Shown: one piece after another, positions 6,716 to 12,152 of the stretch
Numbering within the stretch: position 1 is the stretch's first letter
Layout: every line of letters begins with the position of its first letter
Assembly (NCBI GenBank): GCA_031290715.1
Contig: JAITNA010000180.1
Location: forward strand, 1 to 12,152
Length of the DNA: 12,152 nt
Reading direction: 5' to 3'
DNA from: Eubacteriales Family XIII. Incertae Sedis bacterium
GTDB taxonomy: Bacteria > Bacillota > Clostridia > Peptostreptococcales > Anaerovoracaceae
Position numbers and translations under genes: made by a program
Notes under the pieces: model-generated
Seen by the model: only the letters and a program-made list of their open reading frames with translations
The model's database searches: none
What the model was told of the DNA's origin: nothing

Positions 6716-7890
6716 GCCGTCGCCCCGATGAAGCGGACCCGCTGCCCATCTTTCGCGGCCGCCCCCGCTTCCCTGTACGCTTCGCGGTATATCCGCGCAA
6801 TATCGGACTCGCTGATGAAGCGCCCGCCGAAACCGCCGACGTAATTCACGGTCCGGACATCCGCGCCCGCCTGTTTCAGCGCCGAGTTGATGTTCGTGAA
6901 AACGACGCCCTCAAATCCGAAAGAAATATCCTTTTCCAATACCGCGACGACCTTCGCGCCGGCCACGGCCCTTACGATCTCCGCCGCGGGGAACGGGCGC
7001 ATATAGCGGATACGCAGCAGCCCCGTTTTCTCACCGGCCGCGCGCAGCTTCCCGCAGACCTCGCCCGCGAGCGCCGCCGCGCTGCCGAGCGTGACGAGGA
7101 TGGTGTCCGCGTCCTCGGTGTGCAGGGTTTCGACAAGGCCCGTGTATCCGCGCCCGAAGATTTCGGCAAATTCGCCTTCGGATTCCGCGATAACATCCGC
7201 GGCGCGGCGCATGGCCTCGTGTTGCTTATACAAAAAAGCCGTGTTGTGGTCGGGCCCCGCCGTGAAAGCGAGATTTTTCGGTACGCTTTCCGACATCTTG
7301 TTTTCCGTTTCAAATCGCGGCAGGAAAGCATCGGCTTCCGCTTGTTCCGGGACCTCGACGACCTCGTAGGTATGCGTCAGATGAAAGCCGTCGAGATTTG
7401 CCATGAACGGCGTCGACACGCGCGGATCCTCCGCGACGCGGTACGCGAGCAACGCCATATCGAGCGCTTCCTGCGCGTCCTGCGCGTAGGCCTGTATCCA
7501 GCCGCTTTCGAGCAAGGCGAGCGAATCGCGCTGATCGCCGTAGATATTCCACGGCAGCGCGATGGAACGGTTCGCGTTCATCATCACGACGGGGTGACGC
7601 CCGCCCGACACGTAGTTCAGGCATTCGGCCATATAGAGCAGCCCCTGCGACGAGGTCGCCGTGAACGTCCGCGCCCCGACCGCGCTCGCGCCCATCGCGC
7701 ACGACAGCGCCGAGTGTTCGGATTCCACATGCACAAACTCCGCCGTCAAACTGCCGTCCTCAACCATTTCGGCAAGGCGCTCCACCACAATCGTCTGCGG
7801 CGTGATCGGATAGGCCGAAATCACCTGCGGCCGCGCGAGCCGGACGCCGAAAGCAAAAGCCTCGTTGCCGGACAAAAACTCCCTGCTCAT
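6712..7890 (-). CDS. 2-oxoacid:ferredoxin oxidoreductase, alpha subunit (PorA-like)
   Basis: Pairs with the beta subunit to build the TPP active site. The 392-residue protein shows YPITPQT (27-33), the TPP-activating glutamate region FVHVESEHSAL (52-62), SSQGL (80-84), and WNIYGDQRDSL followed by GWIQAYAQDAQEALD, as in PorA/VorA alpha subunits. LDGFHLTHTYEVVEVPE and a C-terminal transketolase-like domain containing LRIRYMRPFP follow. The ATG at 7890 overlaps the TGA of the delta gene and is preceded by AAGGGG. A longer in-frame reading to 7959 is an overlap shadow. The gene order gamma-delta-alpha-beta is the same as in four-subunit archaeal and Thermotoga enzymes. Confidence 0.95.
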   Translation of the reverse strand: MSREFLSGNEAFAFGVRLARPQVISAYPITPQTIVVERLAEMVEDGSLTAEFVHVESEHSALSCAMGASAVGARTFTATSSQGLLYMAECLNYVSGGRHPVVMMNANRSIALPWNIYGDQRDSLALLESGWIQAYAQDAQEALDMALLAYRVAEDPRVSTPFMANLDGFHLTHTYEVVEVPEQAEADAFLPRFETENKMSESVPKNLAFTAGPDHNTAFLYKQHEAMRRAADVIAESEGEFAEIFGRGYTGLVETLHTEDADTILVTLGSAAALAGEVCGKLRAAGEKTGLLRIRYMRPFPAAEIVRAVAGAKVVAVLEKDISFGFEGVVFTNINSALKQAGADVRTVNYVGGFGGRFISESDIARIYREAYREAGAAAKDGQRVRFIGATA

Positions 7891-8180
7891 CGCGTTTCCC
7901 CTTCCATTCGGATGGCCGAAACCCGGCAAATTTTCGCGCAAATGCCGCAGCCCTTGCAAAAATCGCAGTCAATATTCAGATCGGAATCGATCGTCCCGTC
8001 GGGGCAATACAGATAGCACTGCAAGCAGCCCGTGCATTTTTCTTTATCAATAACAGGGCGCTCACTGCGCCAACCCGCGTTTTTTTGCGTGAGATAGCCG
8101 GCTTCCCAATATGTGCCTTCCGGATAATCAGAGAGCGCCCACGCGCCCGGCCGATCCCGCAGCGTCGGTTTGATGATCAT
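7887..8180 (-). CDS. 2-oxoacid:ferredoxin oxidoreductase, delta (ferredoxin-like) subunit
   Basis: Small 97-residue subunit carrying two [4Fe-4S] clusters that pass electrons between the TPP site and ferredoxin. Cluster motifs are CTGCLQCYLYCP (C49, C52, C55, C59) and CKGCGICAKIC (C75, C78, C81, C85). The second motif ends in Arg rather than the customary Pro, and there is an additional cysteine at 72. The upstream portion (PGAWALSDYPEGTYWEAGYL) is like PorD/VorD N termini, which contact the other subunits. The ATG at 8180 follows a strong GGGAGGT and overlaps the gamma stop by 4 bases; the in-frame extension to 8237 lies inside the gamma gene. Confidence 0.94.
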   Translation of the reverse strand: MIIKPTLRDRPGAWALSDYPEGTYWEAGYLTQKNAGWRSERPVIDKEKCTGCLQCYLYCPDGTIDSDLNIDCDFCKGCGICAKICRVSAIRMEGETR

Positions 8181-8707
8181 GCCGCACCTCCCGCCGCGTC
8201 CAAAGCGGCGCGCACGGCCGCCTTGTTGCCCGCCCACAAACGCTCCGGCATATTGCGCTCGATCGACAAATCGATCTCATCCGGTGCGAGCGCCGGCGAC
8301 AGCGCCGCAATCGCGCCGATCAAAACCGTATTCACGATGGGAAGCCCAAGCGTGCGCTGCGCGATCCCCGCCGCGTCAATTGTGACGACCGTATCGCCGT
8401 CATAGCTTTTCGAGGTATTGACAATAACGCGGCCGCCCTCTTTCAGCACGGGCGGCGCCCCCGCGTCAAACAAACTATCGTCAAGAAATACCGCAAAATC
8501 ACTGCGCTCAATCTCGCCGCGATCCGCGATCCGGCTCTCCGACAATTTCGAGAAAGCGCGCACAGGCGCCCCCCTGCGCTCCGGCCCAAAGGTCGGAAAC
8601 GCAAGCGCATACCGCTCCCCGCCTTTCAGCACGTAAGCGTTCGCCAAAAGCCTTGCCGCCGTGAAAGCCCCTTGACCCCCTCGACCAAACCATGAAATCT
8701 CAATCAT
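8177..8707 (-). CDS. 2-oxoacid:ferredoxin oxidoreductase, gamma subunit
   Basis: First gene of the minus-strand operon. The 176-residue product has the gamma-family signature MIEISWFGRGGQGAFTAARL at its N terminus, then GPERRGAPVRAF (41-52). In this family the subunit contributes to CoA binding and holds the complex together. I place the start at the ATG at 8707 because family members begin with just this sequence; the ribosome site is weak (GCGGGC only). A GTG three codons earlier is possible. An in-frame ATG at 8803 would start upstream of the promoter -35 box and is rejected. Length is close to the usual 180-190. Confidence 0.93.
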   Translation of the reverse strand: MIEISWFGRGGQGAFTAARLLANAYVLKGGERYALAFPTFGPERRGAPVRAFSKLSESRIADRGEIERSDFAVFLDDSLFDAGAPPVLKEGGRVIVNTSKSYDGDTVVTIDAAGIAQRTLGLPIVNTVLIGAIAALSPALAPDEIDLSIERNMPERLWAGNKAAVRAALDAAGGAA

Positions 8708-8726
8708 TGCCCGCACTATTCTTTCG

Positions 8727-8771
8727 ATAACATATATAACTGATATACAATATATGTTATTGATTATAACA
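8727..8771. promoter_or_regulatory. Palindromic operator candidate over the oxidoreductase promoter
   Basis: A perfect 11-bp inverted repeat (ATAACATATAT at 8727-8737, ATATATGTTAT at 8750-8760) is separated by 12 bases. Its right half is shared with a second dyad, TGTTAT-N5-ATAACA (8755-8771). There are thus three ATAACA half-sites: two in this orientation and one inverted. The second dyad covers the -10 box at 8763-8768, and the first spans the start site and the early transcribed region. This is the arrangement expected for a repressor site. The regulator is not identifiable; the half-site resembles but does not match the Rex consensus. Confidence 0.55.
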
Positions 8772-8790
8772 GAATATCCCGCCCTGTCAA
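8763..8790 (-). promoter_or_regulatory. Sigma-A promoter of the oxidoreductase operon
   Basis: On the minus strand TTGACA (8785-8790) and TATAAT (8763-8768) are both perfect consensus hexamers with a 16-base spacer. Transcription should begin near 8756, giving a leader of about 50 bases ahead of the gamma-subunit ATG. The surrounding 8720-8842 is strongly AT-rich compared with the genes on either side. No intrinsic terminator is obvious between the upstream ATPase stop (8843) and this promoter. Confidence 0.85.
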
Positions 8791-8842
8791 CAGCCAAATT
8801 CAAAAAATTATCTATATTATTTATATATTTACTATGGTATCT

Positions 8843-10270
8843 TTACGATTCAAACAAATCGTCCAACAGCACTTCCGACTGGATTTCGCCGCGCCACGAA
8901 CCGGGCGTCAGGCCTGACGACGTGACCATCGTCAGGTGCAGCGCTTTTTTCGTACCTGTTTCCTCGCGAAACGTTTCCCGGCGCTCCCGGAGCGTTTCTT
9001 CATAGGCCGCGTCCGGATCAAACTTCTTCCCGGTGAATTTCATCTCGCAGAGATTGATGATCCCATCCTCACGATCGAGTACGAGATCAATCCGCACCGC
9101 GGGCTTCGACCGTTTGCTTCGCCATACGGAAGTTTCTGTCGATACGCCCGCAATGCCGAGCCGACGCTTGATCTGATCCGTATGCGCCATGCAAACGCGT
9201 TCAAAAGCAAGCCCGTTCCAAGCGTACTGACCGCCCTTGCGGCTCAAATTTTGCCAATAATGCCCGTCGTTTGTGAGATTGTCTTTGATGTGTTTTAAGT
9301 AGAAAAATGTATAGAAATCGGTCAGTTGATAATAATGCCCTTTTTTCTTGCCTGTAAAGTCGCGGTATTTGCGGATGAAGCCGCATTGCTCCAACTCCCG
9401 AAGCGTTTTTGTCAAGGTGCCGCCGGTGGCAATATCCGATGCGGCTTCTAATTCCTTTTGCGTCAATCCGCCCGCGTTGGCCCCGAGCGTTTCCACGATA
9501 CGAACATGGTTCTCGGGTTTCTTGAAGAGAGATGCGTATAATTCCGAAAACTCGCCGGCAAGCGGCGCGTCCTGCGCAAAGAACATGGCGTCGATGTTTT
9601 GGGCGGGGCTGAAACCGACGTCATAATAGTCGAGGTAGAAAGGGATCCCGCCAAGGGCCATATACATCTCCGCGATTTGCATACGGCCAATCTGCGCGCC
9701 CATCGCCCGGAAATACGCTTCGCAATCCTGAAGCGTGAACGGCTCGATCAAAAGGCGCCGCGTCACACGGTTGTGCAGCCCGCCGTGATCCTTGACGATA
9801 TTCTCGAGAATCCATGAGGTCGCCGAACCGCAGACGACCAACAGAAGTTCCGGGCGGGACGACGCCCAACTATTCCAAAAGTATTCGAGTGCCGCGACGA
9901 AATCCGATTTTTGAGTCGCTAGCCATGGCAGCTCGTCAATGAATACTACTTCTTTCCGGCCGCCCCTTTCGTCTATTCGGTCCTTGAGATATTTCTTTAG
10001 CTTACCGAACGCTTCAAACCAATTTGCGGAAGGCGTCGCGGCCGTCCCCTCGTATTCCGCAAGCGCCGCGTCGAAATTGAGCAATTGTTTCCGCATTGTG
10101 CTTCTTGTCGCGCCCGTAAACGAAAACACGATGCCGCCGCCGAAAAACTCGCGAATCAAAAACGTCTTTCCGACGCGCCGCCTGCCGTAGACCGCAAGAA
10201 ATTCCGGCCTTTTCGAAGTCCTGCATTTTTCCAGTACCGCCTGCTCGCTTTTCCGTCCGACAATTTTCAC
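8843..10270 (-). CDS. AAA+ ATPase with DUF234-like C-terminal domain, function unknown
   Basis: A 475-residue protein of the archaeal/bacterial ATPase_2-DUF234 type. Walker A is GRRRVGKT (29-36), Walker B VVFIDELPW (108-116) and a sensor-like strand VVCGSATSW lies at 145-153. A winged-helix region follows at about 259-302 (GLTQKELEAASDIATGG ... LEQCGFIRKY). The C-terminal part has GLAFERVC with Glu357, IDLVLDRE with Asp395, and CEMK with Glu409 and Lys411; the spacing resembles the PD-(D/E)xK nuclease core. The start is GTG at 10270, with GGAGGT (10276-10281) about 5 bases ahead. Its promoter is enclosed by two 42-base palindromes. The role of this family is not established; suggestions range from DNA-linked or defence functions to selfish elements. 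It could also have arrived by transfer, since its neighbours are metabolic. Confidence 0.9.
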   Translation of the reverse strand: MKIVGRKSEQAVLEKCRTSKRPEFLAVYGRRRVGKTFLIREFFGGGIVFSFTGATRSTMRKQLLNFDAALAEYEGTAATPSANWFEAFGKLKKYLKDRIDERGGRKEVVFIDELPWLATQKSDFVAALEYFWNSWASSRPELLLVVCGSATSWILENIVKDHGGLHNRVTRRLLIEPFTLQDCEAYFRAMGAQIGRMQIAEMYMALGGIPFYLDYYDVGFSPAQNIDAMFFAQDAPLAGEFSELYASLFKKPENHVRIVETLGANAGGLTQKELEAASDIATGGTLTKTLRELEQCGFIRKYRDFTGKKKGHYYQLTDFYTFFYLKHIKDNLTNDGHYWQNLSRKGGQYAWNGLAFERVCMAHTDQIKRRLGIAGVSTETSVWRSKRSKPAVRIDLVLDREDGIINLCEMKFTGKKFDPDAAYEETLRERRETFREETGTKKALHLTMVTSSGLTPGSWRGEIQSEVLLDDLFES

Positions 10271-10289
10271 AAGGCACCTCCATTCACAA

Positions 10290-10331
10290 ACTCAGCGCGA
10301 ACAGCAAAAAATCACCCTATTTTCGCTGAGT
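10290..10331. repeat. 42-base palindromic repeat, promoter-proximal copy
   Basis: ACTCAGCG and CGCTGAGT form perfect 8-base ends. The inner arms extend the symmetry to 15 positions with three mismatches. It matches the copy at 10389-10430 at 34 of 42 positions. It begins just downstream of the -10 box of the ATPase gene and spans the expected start site and leader, ending 19 bases before the GTG. That makes it a candidate autoregulatory operator or a leader hairpin. Confidence 0.8.
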
Positions 10332-10333
10332 TT

Positions 10334-10362
10334 ATGATACCCGATTTTACGTTGAATTTCAA
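10334..10362 (-). promoter_or_regulatory. Sigma-A promoter of the AAA+/DUF234 ATPase gene
   Basis: On the minus strand TTGAAA (10357-10362) and TATCAT (10334-10339) are separated by 17 bases; each has five of six consensus bases. The expected start site near 10327 falls inside the proximal 42-base palindrome. The distal palindrome ends the interval 26 bases upstream of the -35 box. Confidence 0.65.
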
Positions 10363-10388
10363 GCGTTTTCTTCCAATCCCCAAAACAT

Positions 10389-10430
10389 ACTCAGCGGAAA
10401 CAGCAATTTTTTACCCTGTTTTCGCTGAGT
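10389..10430. repeat. 42-base palindromic repeat, promoter-distal copy
   Basis: Same ACTCAGCG / CGCTGAGT ends as the proximal copy, with arms symmetrical over 15 base pairs apart from one mismatch, around a 12-base AT-rich centre. Starts of the two copies are 99 bases apart. The eight differences between copies lie mostly in the central loop and in the inner arm, while the outer ends are unchanged, as expected if the ends are what is recognised. No further copy is seen in the window, including at the 3' end of the ATPase gene. Confidence 0.8.
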
Positions 10431-10484
10431 ATAAAAGAAAATTGAATAAACACCATCATGACTGCTCAGACCCCTGCTAAAATA
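10431..10484. other. Spacer without recognised content
   Basis: Short AT-rich stretch between the distal 42-base palindrome and the modular hairpin element. No gene, RNA or clear signal is visible. The whole interval 10271-10662 between the divergent ATPase and symporter genes is otherwise made of the palindromes, promoters and hairpin element listed separately. Confidence 0.5.
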
Positions 10485-10571
10485 CTGTCAGCCGTAGCTT
10501 GCACTGCGGCTGAAGCCGCGCAAGCCTGGCAGACGTGGTACGACGGAGCTGAAGCTCCTGTACCACTGTCA
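10485..10571. repeat. Modular nested-hairpin element, short copy (B)
   Basis: An 87-base unit opening with CTGTCAGCCGTAG, as at 70-82. A hairpin GCTTGC-ACT-GCGGCT-GA-AGCCGC-GCAAGC lies at 10496-10524. The 47-base stretch at 10525-10571 is identical to 191-237, which itself folds as GTGGTAC ... GTACCAC around GGAGCT-GA-AGCTCC. Another CTGTCAGCCG begins at 10566. The outer stem GCTTGC/GCAAGC occupies the same place as GAGTGC/GCACTC in the long copy: both sides changed, pairing kept. Location is the gap between the divergent ATPase and symporter genes. Confidence 0.78.
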
Positions 10572-10594
10572 GCCGCAATACTTTTACAATCCAT

Positions 10595-10624
10595 GTGATA
10601 TCGGCGGCTTCTGTATGGTAAAAT
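10595..10624 (+). promoter_or_regulatory. Possible promoter of the symporter gene
   Basis: GTGATA (10595-10600, four of six consensus bases) and TAAAAT (10619-10624, five of six) are 18 bases apart. A start near 10631 would leave a leader of roughly 30 bases containing the GGGAGGG ribosome site. No better plus-strand candidate was seen between the hairpin element and the gene. Confidence 0.4.
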
Positions 10625-10662
10625 AATGTAGGCATTATCTAAAGTACCGGGAGGGTGGATTG

Positions 10663-12152
10663 ATGAACAATATTATTTGGATTATTATCGCATTCGTTGT
10701 CTATGTCGCCGTCATGATCTTGATCGGCGCGTTTTCGTATCGGAAGAACTCCAATCTTTCGGAGTACTTTCTCGGCGGGCGCAACTTGAACGCTTGGGTG
10801 GCGGCGCTGTCGGCGCAGGCCTCGGATATGTCGGGCTGGCTGCTCATGGGGCTCCCCGGCGCGGTGTACGCGCTCGGGACCGGGCAGGTGTGGATCGCCG
10901 TCGGACTGGGCGCGGGCACCATCCTCAACTGGATCATCGTCGCAAAACGCCTTCGGCGCTACACCATCGTTTCGGGCAATTCCATCACGATCCCCGAATA
11001 CCTCGAAAACCGCTTTCACGATAACTCAAAAATCCTGCGTATCGCGTCCGCTATTTTTATCGCGATCTTCTTCGCGGTCTATACGGCTTCCGGCTTCGTC
11101 GCGGGCGCAACCCTCTTTGAACAAATCTTCGGGCTTAATTACAACCTCTCCCTCATCATCGGCGTCATCCTCATCCTCGCCTATACCTTCATGGGGGGAT
11201 TCCGCGCCGTATGCTGGACGGACCTCATTCAGGGTCTGCTGATGTTCGCGGCCATCCTGCTCATCCCGATCGTCGCGTACGCGGCGCTTGCGGACACCGC
11301 TCTGCTGCCCGCGGGTTTCACGGATCCCTTAGGCGACGGCGCGGGCGGTACGCAGTCCGCCATTTCCGTAATTTCGCAACTCGCGTGGGGGATCGGCTAT
11401 TTCGGAATGCCGCACATCCTCGTGCGTTTCATGGCCATCAAGAGCGATAAGACGGTAACAAAATCCGCCGTTATCGCCATCATCTGGGTCGCGGTCACGC
11501 TCACCTTCGCCATCATTACGGGCCTCGTCGGCAAGATGGTCCTTTCGGACCTCGGCGACTCGGAAACCGTATTCATCGCCTTGATTCAGCGGATATTCCT
11601 GAACGAGAACGCGATCATCGCCATCCCGCTCCTCGGGGGCTTCTTCCTCTGCGGTATCCTCGCGGCCATCATGTCGACGGCCGACTCGCAGCTTTTGGTA
11701 ACAGCTTCCTCTTTCACGAGCGATATCTACAAGAACGCGCTGAACAAAGACGCGGGCGACAAGCACCTCGTCTGGGTGAGCCGCGTCAGCGTCGTCGTGA
11801 TCGCCGTCATTGCCTTTATTATTGCAACAAACCGGACGTCCTCCATCATGGATTTGGTGTCAAACGCCTGGTCGGGATTCGGCTCGACCTTCGGGGCGCT
11901 CATCCTGCTTTCGCTGTACTGGCGCAGGGTCAACCGCGCGGGCGCGTTCGCGGGCATCATTTCGGGCGGGCTGACGGTCATCGTGTGGGACTACATCCCC
12001 GTCGGCGCCGGGGAAACGCTCGCGGCCTCGACGAGCGTCTACTCCCTGCTCATCGGCTTCCTCGTTTCGCTCGTCTTTACCATCGCGGTCAGCCTTGCTT
12101 CGGCGCGGCCGTCAAAAGCCATGCTCGATGAGTTCGAAATCGTCCGCGGCGG
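10663..12152 (+). CDS. putP: Sodium/proline symporter, PutP-like (3' end outside window)
   Basis: Sodium:solute symporter family (SSS) membrane protein importing proline with Na+. The ATG at 10663 follows GGGAGGG (10649-10655) with 7 bases spacing. The frame stays open for 496 codons to the window edge with no stop; since the family is about 490-520 residues, almost the whole protein is present. The stretch SAQASDMSGWLLMGLPGA puts the Na+-site aspartate at residue 55, the same number as in E. coli PutP, and MSTADSQLLV (337-346) carries the Ser/Thr pair corresponding to PutP Ser340/Thr341. Other PutP-like stretches are YFLGGRNL, GGFRAVCWTD, GYFGMPHILVRFMA and WSGFGSTFGALIL. It is divergent from the ATPase gene and not part of the minus-strand operon. 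Proline specificity is probable from close motif agreement, but a related substrate is possible. Confidence 0.92.
   Translation, partial: MNNIIWIIIAFVVYVAVMILIGAFSYRKNSNLSEYFLGGRNLNAWVAALSAQASDMSGWLLMGLPGAVYALGTGQVWIAVGLGAGTILNWIIVAKRLRRYTIVSGNSITIPEYLENRFHDNSKILRIASAIFIAIFFAVYTASGFVAGATLFEQIFGLNYNLSLIIGVILILAYTFMGGFRAVCWTDLIQGLLMFAAILLIPIVAYAALADTALLPAGFTDPLGDGAGGTQSAISVISQLAWGIGYFGMPHILVRFMAIKSDKTVTKSAVIAIIWVAVTLTFAIITGLVGKMVLSDLGDSETVFIALIQRIFLNENAIIAIPLLGGFFLCGILAAIMSTADSQLLVTASSFTSDIYKNALNKDAGDKHLVWVSRVSVVVIAVIAFIIATNRTSSIMDLVSNAWSGFGSTFGALILLSLYWRRVNRAGAFAGIISGGLTVIVWDYIPVGAGETLAASTSVYSLLIGFLVSLVFTIAVSLASARPSKAMLDEFEIVRG

Noticed and set aside
7120..8016. 298-codon plus-strand open frame opposite the alpha subunit
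   Set aside because: Antisense shadow of a well-supported gene; no family resemblance.

Overview
The window reads as an anaerobic, moderately high-GC bacterium, most likely a member of the Bacillota (Clostridia-like). The reasons are an oxygen-sensitive 2-oxoacid:ferredoxin oxidoreductase, strong GGAGG-type ribosome sites, near-consensus sigma-A promoters and a Gram-positive style lipoprotein with an acidic Ser/Ala/Pro spacer. This placement is an inference from gene content, not a proven taxonomy.

Layout. Positions 1-303 hold no gene but are packed with palindromic repeats. Positions 304-8707 carry nine genes, all on the minus strand and read from right to left: the gamma, delta, alpha and beta subunits of a PorA-type 2-oxoacid:ferredoxin oxidoreductase, a phenylacetate-CoA ligase-like enzyme, a PLP aminotransferase, and a complete NitT/TauT/SsuABC-like ABC importer (lipoprotein, ATPase, permease). 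Five of the eight junctions are 4-base stop/start overlaps and one is a 5-base gap. The two larger gaps (62 and 80 bases) show no clear promoter, and one of them contains a palindromic repeat. A near-perfect sigma-A promoter, overlaid by a palindromic operator candidate, precedes the gamma subunit. Positions 8843-10270 encode an AAA+ ATPase with a DUF234-like, nuclease-fold C terminus; its promoter sits between two copies of a 42-base palindrome. Positions 10485-10571 hold a second copy of the modular hairpin element seen at the left end. From 10663 to the window end runs a PutP-type sodium/proline symporter on the plus strand, cut off by the window edge.

How the genes may work together. An importer for an organic anion, a CoA ligase for an aryl- or branched-chain acid, a ferredoxin-dependent oxidoreductase joining acyl-CoA to a 2-oxoacid, and an aminotransferase form a continuous route between a carboxylic acid and an amino acid. 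Because the ligase belongs to an AMP-forming family, which spends ATP, and an uptake system is included, salvage (acid to acyl-CoA to 2-oxoacid to amino acid, by reductive carboxylation) is an attractive reading. Oxidative degradation in the opposite direction cannot be excluded from sequence. The ATPase unit and the hairpin repeats look like accessory DNA placed between this operon and the symporter.
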